Shown here piece after piece: positions 24,872 through 33,817 of a DNA stretch of 64,000 bases. Under the pieces are notes generated by a model. That model worked only from the letters and a program-made list of their open reading frames with translations. It did not search any database and was not told the DNA's origin. The stretch covers positions 496,001 to 560,000 of the forward strand of contig CBDAPX010000002.1 of NCBI GenBank assembly GCA_965198725.1, in the 5' to 3' direction. The position numbers and the translations under genes were made by a program. This DNA comes from CBDAPX01 sp965198725. Lineage in GTDB: Bacteria > Pseudomonadota > Alphaproteobacteria > Rhodobacterales > Rhodobacteraceae. Every line of letters begins with the position of its first letter. The first letter of the stretch is position 1.

Positions 24872-26917
24872 ATGAGGATAGCAACGATTTGTGCGGTGGG
24901 CCTTTTGTCAGGCGCACCGGCCTTTGCCCAATCGGCCAGTTTCGGCGGTTTCGAATTCCAAGATGCGCAACGCGACTTTGCGGACCGGGTTGTCAGTTTT
25001 GTGCCGGGCACGCCCGCGGCGACGGATGAACGGTTTCTGGATCCAGAGGTTGTACTGGGCGTTCCCAATTACAAAAGCAGGCGTGGCGCGGTCAGCCTCG
25101 GCAACGGTGGAACCCTGATCGTTGCGTTTGACGACAACGCCATTGCGCTCAGTGGCGATGACGCCCCTGATATTGTCGTGTTTGAGGTTGGATCGGACGA
25201 AGAAGCCAGTTTTGTCGCGATCAGCACGGATGGCGATACGTTTTATGACATTGGGCGGATTGAGCAGGGCACTGTCGGTCTGGACATCGATGCTCCGTTG
25301 CAGGCGGCCGGTGTGGCCGAGACAGAATTCAAGTTTATCCGCATCATGGACGAGGCGGGCGGAAATGGTGCCAAGGGCCGTACGGCGGGCGCCGATATCG
25401 ATGCGGTTGGGGTGCTGACATATACGCCCGCTGCGATGCAGGATGAGGAGGTCGCGCAAACAGAATCCGACGACGCGTCATCTGATGCGGCGTCGGACCA
25501 ACAAACGGCGTCCGAAGAATCGCTTGAGATACTGCCATTTGGCCCAACCCAAGTTGGCCATTATGCCACGGCTGACGATCCGGCTTTGCGGATCGATGTC
25601 CAACGCTCGGCCTTCGGCGAAGAGTTGATGCTGGGCTTTACCAATGCGCGGGCCACTTGGTTGACCGATGGCATGGTGATCGACCTGTATTTTGACCCAG
25701 AACAGCAATCCGAAGGCTTGCGCGCGGCCTTTGCCGAAAATGGTCGCGCGTTGGATCGGTGCGCCGCTGTGATGGAACCTACCGGTGGCGAGGATCTGTT
25801 GACCATGGTGCGGACCGATTGTCCGCCGGTCCTTGGGCTCAGCATCCCATCGGTCCGTCCTGCGGGGGCGGCCAAGGTCGCCGGTCATCCAAGCCTTCTG
25901 GTCCGCTTTGAATTCGAAGGCGACACCCGCGTGATGGGTGGGGGCGATATCGTTGCCGAGTTGGAGCTGCGCCCGACGCATTCAGCAGCGCTGCACCAAG
26001 CGCTGTCACGCCGGTACGCCGCGACTGAGATGCTGCCGGGCAACGGCTTTGATCTGGCAGGATTGACACTGGATCTGCCTTTTGAAGAACTCAAAGCAAA
26101 GGCAACAGAGGTGATCGAAAAACCGCGCGATGACTGGCAAGAGCGCAAGGTATTCGAATTGGGATCGCGGCAATGGACGCTCTTTTCTCAACGTATTGCC
26201 CGCGACAGTCTGTCCTCAAGCCCCGTGTTCAACACATATGCCGAAGCACAAAGTGATTTGGCCGCGATGTTTGAGCGCCATTTGGGCGACGGGCGTGCCA
26301 ATGCCTTTTCCAGCTATTGGATCATCGCGCGGCTGGAACTGCCGCCCATAAAGCGCGAAATCCGGCTGTCGATCCACCCAGAGGCCGCGCCGGCGGGTGT
26401 CTTGGTTGAACCTGAAGAATATGTCGAAATTGACTCGGTCGAATTACCTGACACCGGCAGCCAGGCCTTTCGGATCAAGCGGACCTGGACACCTTATGGC
26501 GACAACCGGCCCTTGGCGGAAAACGTGACGGCGGCGGTGATCGAAAAATATGGGGATCCTGTGGAAACATCCGGGCGCACGATGGTCTGGCGTTATGACG
26601 TAAACGGCCAACCCGTGCGGGATTGCAAATCGACCGCCTTGGCACAGTCGACTGGATCTTTTGGACAGGCCTATGACCTAATCGGCTGCCCGGTCGAATT
26701 GACCGCCACGGTGGTGCCAGGGCAGGGCGGCATTCTTTATGCGCTTGAAACAACGCTGTTCGATATCCGTTTGGCAGGGGCAGACATTCTGTCTGAGCAA
26801 TGGATTGAGCTGCAAAACGAGGCCGTTTCCCGGGCCGAAGCGATTATGTCCGATCCGGCGCTGGAACAACAGAAACAGGAAGAAGAAGCGGTAAAGGCGC
26901 GGGAATCCAAACTCTGA
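24872..26917 (+). CDS. Large secreted protein of unknown function, discoidin-like N-terminal region
   Basis: A 681-residue protein with a clear signal peptide (residues 1-20, cleavage after AFA). Residues 25-190 form a strand-rich domain (FLDPEVVLGVPNYKSRRGAV, LGNGGTLIVAFDDNAIALSG) and end with AGADIDAVGVL. This resembles cell-surface F5/8-type or PEP-CTERM-associated modules that test sequence for a position on a surface. An acidic linker (residues 193-220) leads to a C-terminal region with paired Cys residues that I do not recognise, ending in a Glu/Lys-rich helix. ATG 24872 with GGGGAGG upstream sets the start. It is monocistronic by layout. Confidence 0.7.
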   Translation: MRIATICAVGLLSGAPAFAQSASFGGFEFQDAQRDFADRVVSFVPGTPAATDERFLDPEVVLGVPNYKSRRGAVSLGNGGTLIVAFDDNAIALSGDDAPDIVVFEVGSDEEASFVAISTDGDTFYDIGRIEQGTVGLDIDAPLQAAGVAETEFKFIRIMDEAGGNGAKGRTAGADIDAVGVLTYTPAAMQDEEVAQTESDDASSDAASDQQTASEESLEILPFGPTQVGHYATADDPALRIDVQRSAFGEELMLGFTNARATWLTDGMVIDLYFDPEQQSEGLRAAFAENGRALDRCAAVMEPTGGEDLLTMVRTDCPPVLGLSIPSVRPAGAAKVAGHPSLLVRFEFEGDTRVMGGGDIVAELELRPTHSAALHQALSRRYAATEMLPGNGFDLAGLTLDLPFEELKAKATEVIEKPRDDWQERKVFELGSRQWTLFSQRIARDSLSSSPVFNTYAEAQSDLAAMFERHLGDGRANAFSSYWIIARLELPPIKREIRLSIHPEAAPAGVLVEPEEYVEIDSVELPDTGSQAFRIKRTWTPYGDNRPLAENVTAAVIEKYGDPVETSGRTMVWRYDVNGQPVRDCKSTALAQSTGSFGQAYDLIGCPVELTATVVPGQGGILYALETTLFDIRLAGADILSEQWIELQNEAVSRAEAIMSDPALEQQKQEEEAVKARESKL

Positions 26918-27116
26918 GCCCGCGCATTTGGTGCACCTTGTGAAATTATGAGACGCGGGCCAGAGCGACGTTTGGAACGCTCGGACAACAGAGTGTTTTG
27001 TGGTTTGAGGGCCCAAAAACGGATATCTGCGCGATTTCATCGGTTTCACAACTTGCGACGCCTTCAAAAAAGGCACACGATCCGGCCACGCCAACGTTTG
27101 GTAAGGAAGGACTGCA

Positions 27117-27578
27117 ATGACTGAACGCAATTTTGAACCGATGACCAAGGCCGAGGTTATTGCGGCTCAGCGCGCTTGGGCCAAATATGTCACCGAACAG
27201 GACGTCGAAAACCTGTTGGAACTCTACGACTTTGGGAACCCGGATGAGCCGTTGTTGTTCAAACCGACCTTGGCAGATGTCATTCGGTTGGACCGGGAAG
27301 GGGCCCGCGCGTATTTCGTCGGCGGTAATGCCAATTACCCCAATGATCACGGCTTTCTAAAGAACGGTTGGGTGCGCGTTGAATTTCAAAGCGCGGTTGG
27401 GCCGATCCTGAAGGCCGGTGGTTTGGGCTATAAAGACATGGGCCACTACACCTTTGTGAATGGTGAAGGAAACGCCACGCGCGCGGACTACACCTTTGCC
27501 TATCACAAGCTGGAAGGTCGCGTTTTGATCTCGCTCCACCACTCATCGCTGACGTGGTTCCCGCCCGCCGAAGGGTAA
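27117..27578 (+). CDS. Iota-class carbonic anhydrase (SnoaL/NTF2-like fold)
   Basis: A 153-residue cytoplasmic protein matching COG4337. The signature blocks are EPLLFKPTLADVIRLDREGA, YFVGGNANYPNDHGF and the C-terminal VLISLHHSSLTWF, in the order and spacing of iota-type carbonic anhydrases from diatoms and bacteria, which interconvert carbon dioxide and bicarbonate. Some members work without a metal. Many homologues are exported; this one has no signal peptide and begins MTERNFEPMTK, so it is probably cytosolic. AAGGAAGG before ATG 27117 marks the start. carB, a bicarbonate user, is nearby on the other strand, but no functional link is shown. Confidence 0.75.
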   Translation: MTERNFEPMTKAEVIAAQRAWAKYVTEQDVENLLELYDFGNPDEPLLFKPTLADVIRLDREGARAYFVGGNANYPNDHGFLKNGWVRVEFQSAVGPILKAGGLGYKDMGHYTFVNGEGNATRADYTFAYHKLEGRVLISLHHSSLTWFPPAEG

Positions 27579-27611
27579 GCCGCGTTAGAAAGCCTTGCGC
27601 ATAGGTGGCGA

Positions 27612-27701
27612 TCAGATGATCGGCACCAATGGAATGCCGCGGCCACAGGCCGATAGGGCGACAAGGGCGGTCAGGATCAGGGCTGCTCTCAACTTGGGCA
27701 T
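27612..27701 (-). CDS. 29-residue lipoprotein
   Basis: Sequence: Met-Pro-Lys-Leu-Arg, a hydrophobic core (AALILTALVALSAC) and then GRGIPLVPII before TGA. The LSAC tetrad is a proper lipobox, so Lgt and signal peptidase II would leave a ten-residue lipopeptide beginning with Cys. AGGAGG lies 5 bases before ATG 27701, close to ideal. It sits downstream of carB on the same strand after a hairpin, so it may be expressed from the same transcript or its own. Function unknown; candidates are a membrane lipopeptide or a leftover of a larger lipoprotein. The start site and lipobox together make chance unlikely. Confidence 0.65.
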   Translation of the reverse strand: MPKLRAALILTALVALSACGRGIPLVPII

Positions 27702-27747
27702 GGATGCCTCCTTTTTTTGTATAGAGGCTTTATTTCAGAGCAAGTTG

Positions 27748-27785
27748 CACCTGCCAAGCGGCGCGCGGCCGTTTTTTGGCAGGTG
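27748..27785. terminator. Long hairpin after carB
   Basis: CACCTGCCAA and TTGGCAGGTG (10 bases, perfect) enclose an 18-base GC-rich centre. It is 12 bases past the carB stop. The minus-strand side is followed by AACTTGCTC rather than Us, so it could be a Rho-independent terminator of low strength, an RNA stability element or an operator for the lipoprotein gene. Confidence 0.45.
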
Positions 27786-27796
27786 AGCTACTGAGT

Positions 27797-30700
27797 TTAA
27801 GCGCCTTGCAGGCTTTTAACCCCAATTTCCCCTTCGGCTTGTGACCGGATCGCCAAAGCGGCGGCATGGGACGCAGCAGCGGTAGTGAAATAAGGGATCT
27901 TGTCATACAGCGCGATCGAGCGGATGGATTTGGAATCCTCCACGGCCTGGGCGCCCTCGGTCGAGTTCATGACCAATTGAACGCCGCCGTTTTTCATCAA
28001 GTCGGTGACGTCTGGGCGGCCTTCATAAACCTTGTTGACCACGCCGCATGGCACGCCATGCCCGGCCAGCCAGCTTTGCGTGCCGCGGGTTGCAACCAGC
28101 GTAAACCCTTGGGCAACCAGCACTTCTGCCGCTTCCAGCATCTGAGCGGTCTTGTCCGCATCCTTGATCGAGATGAACGCACAGCCTTCACGTGGCAGGA
28201 CCATACCGGCTCCCAATTGTGCTTTGAGAAAAGCGCGCGGGAAATCTCGATCCCAACCCATGACCTCGCCGGTTGACCGCATCTCCGGGCCCAGGATCGT
28301 GTCGACACCGGGGAAACGGGCAAAGGGCAGTACGGCCTCTTTGACCGAGAACCATGGCATATCCGGATCGGCAAGTGTCATCATGTCCGCCATTGGCACG
28401 TCAGCGTCGTAATCGCTTTCCTTATAGGGCGGACGTTCCGGGAAGTTTGACAGTGGTTCCCCGGCCATGACGCGTGCGGCAATCGAGGCGATGGCGCTGT
28501 CGGTTGCCTTGGCGACAAAGGGCACCGTGCGGCTGGCGCGGGGGTTCACCTCGATCAGGTAAATCTCGTCTTCCTTGACCGCGAACTGTACGTTCATAAG
28601 GCCAACCACATGCAACGCTTTGGCCAATTTAAAGGTCTGCGCCTTGATCTCTTCGATAATCGTTTTGGGAAGCGAATGGGGCGGCAGAGAACAGGCGCTG
28701 TCGCCCGAATGCACGCCAGCTTCTTCGATATGCTGCATAATGCCCGCGACGTGGACCTTTTCGCCGTCGCACAACGCATCCACGTCCAGTTCCACTGCGC
28801 CATCCAGATAGCTGTCGAGCAGAACCGGGCTGTCGCCTGAAACGACCACGGCCTCGGAAATGTACCGTTCCAACTGCGCCTGATCGCGTACGATTTCCAT
28901 CGCGCGCCCACCCAGAACATATGACGGCCGGATCACCAGCGGAAAGCCGATGTCGCCCGCGATTTGCAACGCTTCTGCATCGGAATGCGCAATGCCGTTA
29001 TGGGGCTGTTTCAGACCAAGGTCCTGCACCAGTTTCTGGAACCGTTCCCGGTCTTCGGCCAGATCGATCGCATCCGGCGTGGTGCCAAGGATCGGAATAC
29101 CTGCGCCTTCCAGAGCATTGGCCAATTTCAACGGGGTCTGTCCGCCAAACTGAACGATCACACCGTGCAGGGTGCCGTTTTCCTGCTCTTTGGACAGGAT
29201 TTCCATCACATGTTCAAAGGTCAGCGGTTCGAAATACAGCCGGTCCGACGTGTCGTAATCGGTCGAAACCGTTTCGGGGTTACAGTTGATCATGATCGTT
29301 TCGTAACCCGCTTCTGTCAGCGCAAAACAGGCGTGACAGCAGCAATAGTCAAACTCGATCCCTTGGCCGATCCGGTTGGGGCCACCGCCCAGAATGACGA
29401 CCTTTTTGCGATCCGTGGGTCGGGCTTCGCATTCCACCTCGCCCATCATCGGGGCCTCATATGTGGAATACATATAGGGCGTTTGCGCCTCGAATTCCGC
29501 CGCACAGGTGTCGATCCGTTTGAACACGGCCTTGACGCCCAGATTGCGGCGCGCGCGGCGGATGTTGTCTTCGTCCCGGCCAGTCAGCGCGGCCAGACGG
29601 GCATCGGTAAAGCCCATCATTTTCAGATCGCGCAGCCCGTCTTCGGTCATGGGCAGGCCATTCTTGCGCACATCGGCTTCGGCATCCACGATCTCGCGGA
29701 TGCGGGCAAGGAACCAGGGGTCGAACTTGGTTGCGGCTTGGATTTCATCGTCACTCAGACCATGACGCATGGCCTGGGCAGTGGTGCGCATCCGGTCCGG
29801 GGTCTGTTGGCTGATGGCCTTGATCACGGCCACCTTGTCGGGCGCACCGGGAATATTCACCTCGTCAAAGCCTGTAAGTCCCGATTCCATGGATGCCAGC
29901 GCCTTTTGCAGTGATTCGTGGATCGTCCGGCCAATGGCCATCGCCTCACCCACGGATTTCATCGCCGTCGTCAGATAGGGTTCCGAGCCCGGGAATTTTT
30001 CGAAGGCGAATTTCGGGATCTTGGTGACGACATAGTCGATGGTTGGCTCAAAGCTGGCCGGTGTGACCTTGGTGATGTCATTGTCCAGCTCATCCAACGT
30101 ATAGCCCACGGCCAGTTTTGCAGCGATCTTGGCGATTGGAAATCCCGTGGCCTTGGAGGCCAGCGCCGAAGAGCGGGAGACGCGCGGGTTCATCTCAATC
30201 ACGACCATCCGCCCGTCTTCGGGGTTGATCGCCCATTGCACATTGGACCCACCGGTTTCCACGCCAATCTCGCGCAGAACGGCGATCGAGCCGTTGCGCA
30301 TGATCTGGTATTCCTTGTCGGTCAGCGTCAGCGCCGGGGCGACGGTGATGGAATCACCCGTGTGCACGCCCATCGGGTCGACGTTTTCGATGGAACAGAC
30401 GATGATGGCGTTATCGGCTGTGTCGCGGACGACCTCCATTTCGTACTCTTTCCAACCCAACAGAGACTCATCGACCAGGATCTGGTTGACCGGCGATGCG
30501 TCCATGCCCGAGCGGCAATAGTATTCGTAATCTTCGCGGTTATAGGCCACGCCGCCACCGGTGCCGCCCAGGGTAAAGGCTGGGCGAATGATCGCGGGCA
30601 GGCCGATTTCCTCAAGCGCGTCCAAAGCGATGCGCACGCCTTCGTTCAGGTCGGTTTTGCCGTTGGCATCTTTCGGCGCGGTAACGATCGTCGCCTTTGG

Positions 30701-31129
30701 GTTTTCCAGTCCCAAGCGGTCCATCGCCTCGCGGAACAACTTGCGATCTTCTGCCATTTCAATGGCTTCGCGCTTGGCACCGATCATTTCGACACCGAAC
30801 TCTTCGAGCACGCCCATTTCTTCCAAAGCCAGAGAGGTGTTCAAACCTGTCTGTCCGCCCATGGTTGGCAGCAACGCGTCAGGGCGTTCTTTTTCGATGA
30901 TCTTGGCGACAACCTCAGGAGTGATCGGCTCGATATACGTCGCATCTGCCAGGCCCGGGTCGGTCATGATCGTGGCCGGGTTCGAGTTGACGAGGATGAC
31001 GCGATATCCTTCCTCGCGCAGTGCCTTACAGGCTTGGGCTCCGGAATAATCGAACTCGCAGGCTTGTCCGATAACGATGGGACCCGCCCCGATGATCATG
31101 ATCGATTGGATATCGGTTCTTTTCGGCAT
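27797..31129 (-). CDS. carB: Carbamoyl-phosphate synthase large subunit
   Basis: A 1110-residue enzyme that makes carbamoyl phosphate from bicarbonate, ammonia (from CarA) and two ATP, for arginine and pyrimidines. Two homologous ATP-grasp halves are visible: the first begins SIMIIGAGPIVIGQACEFDY, the second VVILGGGPNRIGQGIEFDYC, each with its own lid and metal residues (EMNPRVSRSSALASKATG; EVNPRASRTVPFVAKAT). An MGS-like allosteric domain lies at the C terminus (VATRGTQSWLAGHGV). The frame is open upstream to 31594, but ATG 31129 (MPKRTDIQS) is the family start. carA is not in the window. Confidence 0.98.
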   Translation of the reverse strand: MPKRTDIQSIMIIGAGPIVIGQACEFDYSGAQACKALREEGYRVILVNSNPATIMTDPGLADATYIEPITPEVVAKIIEKERPDALLPTMGGQTGLNTSLALEEMGVLEEFGVEMIGAKREAIEMAEDRKLFREAMDRLGLENPKATIVTAPKDANGKTDLNEGVRIALDALEEIGLPAIIRPAFTLGGTGGGVAYNREDYEYYCRSGMDASPVNQILVDESLLGWKEYEMEVVRDTADNAIIVCSIENVDPMGVHTGDSITVAPALTLTDKEYQIMRNGSIAVLREIGVETGGSNVQWAINPEDGRMVVIEMNPRVSRSSALASKATGFPIAKIAAKLAVGYTLDELDNDITKVTPASFEPTIDYVVTKIPKFAFEKFPGSEPYLTTAMKSVGEAMAIGRTIHESLQKALASMESGLTGFDEVNIPGAPDKVAVIKAISQQTPDRMRTTAQAMRHGLSDDEIQAATKFDPWFLARIREIVDAEADVRKNGLPMTEDGLRDLKMMGFTDARLAALTGRDEDNIRRARRNLGVKAVFKRIDTCAAEFEAQTPYMYSTYEAPMMGEVECEARPTDRKKVVILGGGPNRIGQGIEFDYCCCHACFALTEAGYETIMINCNPETVSTDYDTSDRLYFEPLTFEHVMEILSKEQENGTLHGVIVQFGGQTPLKLANALEGAGIPILGTTPDAIDLAEDRERFQKLVQDLGLKQPHNGIAHSDAEALQIAGDIGFPLVIRPSYVLGGRAMEIVRDQAQLERYISEAVVVSGDSPVLLDSYLDGAVELDVDALCDGEKVHVAGIMQHIEEAGVHSGDSACSLPPHSLPKTIIEEIKAQTFKLAKALHVVGLMNVQFAVKEDEIYLIEVNPRASRTVPFVAKATDSAIASIAARVMAGEPLSNFPERPPYKESDYDADVPMADMMTLADPDMPWFSVKEAVLPFARFPGVDTILGPEMRSTGEVMGWDRDFPRAFLKAQLGAGMVLPREGCAFISIKDADKTAQMLEAAEVLVAQGFTLVATRGTQSWLAGHGVPCGVVNKVYEGRPDVTDLMKNGGVQLVMNSTEGAQAVEDSKSIRSIALYDKIPYFTTAAASHAAALAIRSQAEGEIGVKSLQGA

Positions 31130-31276
31130 GACGGCCCCCGGGATGCGCAAATTCTGGCGGGTTATAGCCAGTCGGGGTCGCGGCGCAAGGGGTGGCGGGT
31201 GGTTTTCATCACATCGCCCATTGCGCCCGAGGGGGCTTGGATTTAACCGACGGCATCTGGAACGACCTTTGCTGGA

Positions 31277-32431
31277 ATGACCTGTCCCGTGACACCGCCC
31301 TTTGTGCTTTTTGATACTGGCCCCATCGAAGGTGGGACAATATTCGCCGATCCGGTCGAATTGATCCGGGCCGAGACGGCCGCAGAGGTTGGTCCGGCAT
31401 TCGATAAGATGCGCCGTGCACAAGCCGCAGGCAAATGGTTGGCCGGTGTGGCGAGATATGAACTTGGCATGGTGTTGCAGCCTAAATTGGAACAGCTCTT
31501 GTCGCAGGCCGGGCCGCTTTTGGAGTTTGGGGTGTTTGATATCCCGCTGTCGGGTGCTGCCCGCCTTGCCGAGGCGGATGCAGCGGCTGGTCAAGCGCGG
31601 CTGTCGTCCCCGGTCGCGCTATGGGATGCGGACACCTATGGCCGGGCCTTTGATCGGGTGCAGGCCTATATCTCTGCTGGCGATATCTATCAGGCCAATC
31701 TGACCATGCCGCTTACTGCTGTGGCCGAGGGACCGGCGCTGGCCCTTTATGGCGCGCTGCGTCAACGCCAGCCGGTGCCGCACGGCGCCTATCTTGATCT
31801 GGGGGGCGAACGGTTGCTGTCTCGTTCGCCCAAATTGTTTTTCCGCATCCGGGGCGACCGGATCGAAACCCGACCGATGAAGGGAACCCACCCGCGCGGC
31901 GCAACGTTGGAAGAGGATGCGCAAGGCAAGTCATGGCTGGCGACCGACCCGAAAAACCGGGCTGAAAACCTGATGATTGTTGATTTGCTGCGCAACGACA
32001 TCTCGCAAGTTGCCGAGGTTGGATCGGTGCAGGTACCCGAACTCTTTGCGGTTGAAAGCTATGCCACCGTGCATCAGATGACGTCATTGGTTCAGGGGCA
32101 CTTAAAAGACGGCATTGAAATTCAGGATGTCTTCACCGCGCTCTTTCCGTGTGGATCGATCACCGGTGCCCCGAAACTCCGGGCGATGCAGATCATTCAT
32201 GAGCTGGAAACCGGCCCACGAGGCGCTTATTGCGGATCCATTGGATGGATCGCGCCCAATGGTGACATGGAATTCAACGTCGCGATCCGAACCTTGATCC
32301 TCAATCAATCGGGTGATGTCCGGCTGAATGTCGGCGGCGGCGTTGTGCATGACAGTACCGCCGCCTCAGAATACGAAGAGGCGCTGTTGAAATCGCGCTT
32401 TGCGCGGCTTTCAGGCTATTCCGCCGCCTGA
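31277..32431 (+). CDS. pabB: Aminodeoxychorismate synthase component I (PabB)
   Basis: A 384-residue chorismate-utilising enzyme that makes 4-amino-4-deoxychorismate for folate. Motifs are SAGDIYQANLTMPLTA, RPMKGTHPRGATLEED (catalytic region), MIVDLLRNDISQVAEVGSV, FPCGSITGAPKLRAMQIIHE, GAYCGSIGWI and AIRTLIL followed by GGGVVHDSTAASEYEE. These are the PabB rather than TrpE versions. It begins at ATG 31277, 147 bases from the divergent carB start. pabC is about 7.6 kb downstream (40042), so the two folate genes are not an operon. It overlaps the 3' end of the Cfa-like gene by 16 bases on the opposite strand. Confidence 0.93.
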   Translation: MTCPVTPPFVLFDTGPIEGGTIFADPVELIRAETAAEVGPAFDKMRRAQAAGKWLAGVARYELGMVLQPKLEQLLSQAGPLLEFGVFDIPLSGAARLAEADAAAGQARLSSPVALWDADTYGRAFDRVQAYISAGDIYQANLTMPLTAVAEGPALALYGALRQRQPVPHGAYLDLGGERLLSRSPKLFFRIRGDRIETRPMKGTHPRGATLEEDAQGKSWLATDPKNRAENLMIVDLLRNDISQVAEVGSVQVPELFAVESYATVHQMTSLVQGHLKDGIEIQDVFTALFPCGSITGAPKLRAMQIIHELETGPRGAYCGSIGWIAPNGDMEFNVAIRTLILNQSGDVRLNVGGGVVHDSTAASEYEEALLKSRFARLSGYSAA

Positions 32432-33642
32432 CGTTTTGCGCGATCCGGCCGGTAAAGATAGTCTCGGGTCAGCGGCACGGCGTCTCGTTTATGTCCCAAC
32501 TGAAACTGAAACACCGCCTGCACCTGTACTTCGAAGGCCAAAATGCAGACCGTCAGATAATACCGCCACATCCGGATAAAGCGCTCGTCGTACTCCTGTC
32601 GGATGAGATCCAGCTGATCTTCAAAGCGCTGACGCCAATGGCGGAGGGTCATGGCATAGTGCAGGCGCAGAAATTCCAGATCGAGATGCCAGAGGTTCGC
32701 GTTTTCGATGGGTCGCGCCAGCTCTGATAGAGAGGGGACGTAACCTCCGGGGAAGATATACTTGTTAATCCATTGCGACTGCATGGTCGGTGGGGCGCTG
32801 CGCCCGATTGTGTGGATCAACGCAACGCCGTCCGGGTCCATGACATCCGCCACCTTGGCAAAATACTCGTCATAATGCGGCACGCCCACATGTTCGAGCA
32901 TCCCAACCGACACGACCCGGTCGAACCGATCAGACACCTTGCGATAATCCAGCAGTTGAAAGTCGATCTTGTCGGACAGCCCCGCCGCAGCGGCCCGCGC
33001 CTTGGCCGTGGCCAATTGATTTTCGGATAAGGTCACACCGGTCACCTGCGCGCCGAAATCCCGGGCCAAGGTGATTGCCATCCCACCCCAACCGCAGCCG
33101 ATATCGAGCACCCGCATGCCCGGTTCGATCTGCAACTTGCGGCCGATATGCGCCTTCTTGGCGATTTGTGCCGCCTCCAAACTCATGTCCGGATCGGTGA
33201 AATAGGCACAGCTATACTGCATGTCCTCGTCCAGAAAGAGCCGGTAAAAATCGTCCGAAAGGTCGTAATGATGCGCGACGTTTTGCCGGGCGGATCGCGC
33301 GGTGTTGCGCAGTCGCCAGTCGCGGATGGCATAGTTGTAACGATCCAGGCCGCGCACCCATGCGGGCATGGCGTTGGTGTGCCGATTGCTGACCAATAAT
33401 TGCATCAACCCGTCCAGATCGTCATCCCCGATCCGGATTGTGCCGTTCATGTAACCTTCGCCCAAGGCCAGTTCTGGCCGCGTTGCCAGTGCCCGCATGG
33501 TCGCGACATCGGTCACATGCATAAAAGCCGGCGCACCGGTCTGGTTGCCATATCTCTGGGTGGATCCGTCAGGGAATGTCACGTGTAGGTCGCCGACCTG
33601 AATCACCGTCGACAACAACCGATCAAAGAGGTTTTTCCACAT
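32416..33642 (-). CDS. Cyclopropane-fatty-acyl-phospholipid synthase-like methyltransferase
   Basis: A 408-residue SAM enzyme of the Cfa/mycolic-acid cyclopropane synthase family. The SAM motif is MRVLDIGCGWGGMAITLAR, followed by VTLSENQLATAKAR, RVVSVGMLEHVGVPHYDEYF and the substrate/bicarbonate region IHTIGRSAPP. The preceding SARQNVAHHYDLSDDFYRLF is typical. It adds a methylene group from SAM to unsaturated phospholipid chains at the inner membrane. ATG 33642 with AGGAGAGA upstream starts MWKNLFDRL; the longer frame has no support. It is divergent from aspS. Confidence 0.9.
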   Translation of the reverse strand: MWKNLFDRLLSTVIQVGDLHVTFPDGSTQRYGNQTGAPAFMHVTDVATMRALATRPELALGEGYMNGTIRIGDDDLDGLMQLLVSNRHTNAMPAWVRGLDRYNYAIRDWRLRNTARSARQNVAHHYDLSDDFYRLFLDEDMQYSCAYFTDPDMSLEAAQIAKKAHIGRKLQIEPGMRVLDIGCGWGGMAITLARDFGAQVTGVTLSENQLATAKARAAAAGLSDKIDFQLLDYRKVSDRFDRVVSVGMLEHVGVPHYDEYFAKVADVMDPDGVALIHTIGRSAPPTMQSQWINKYIFPGGYVPSLSELARPIENANLWHLDLEFLRLHYAMTLRHWRQRFEDQLDLIRQEYDERFIRMWRYYLTVCILAFEVQVQAVFQFQLGHKRDAVPLTRDYLYRPDRAKRQAAE

Positions 33643-33817
33643 CGGCGTCTCTCCTATCGTTTGAAAGGCGCATTTGCGATCTGGTGTTGACCTTACCGTA
33701 AGCTGCGGAAATTCCAAAACCTGCCGTCGGCAAGGTCTTTCCGATCCTGCGCCCCCTTGACTTTCGGGGCCGTGCGGGATGTATCGGCGCGATCATTATG
33801 CCCGAAGGGAACCGCCC

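Noticed and set aside
26918..26960. GCCCGCG/CGCGGGC dyad after the large secreted protein gene
   Set aside because: 29-base loop and no U-tract; too weak to call a terminator.
29918..31246. 442-codon open frame on the plus strand
   Set aside because: Antisense of carB; no motif, no ribosome site.
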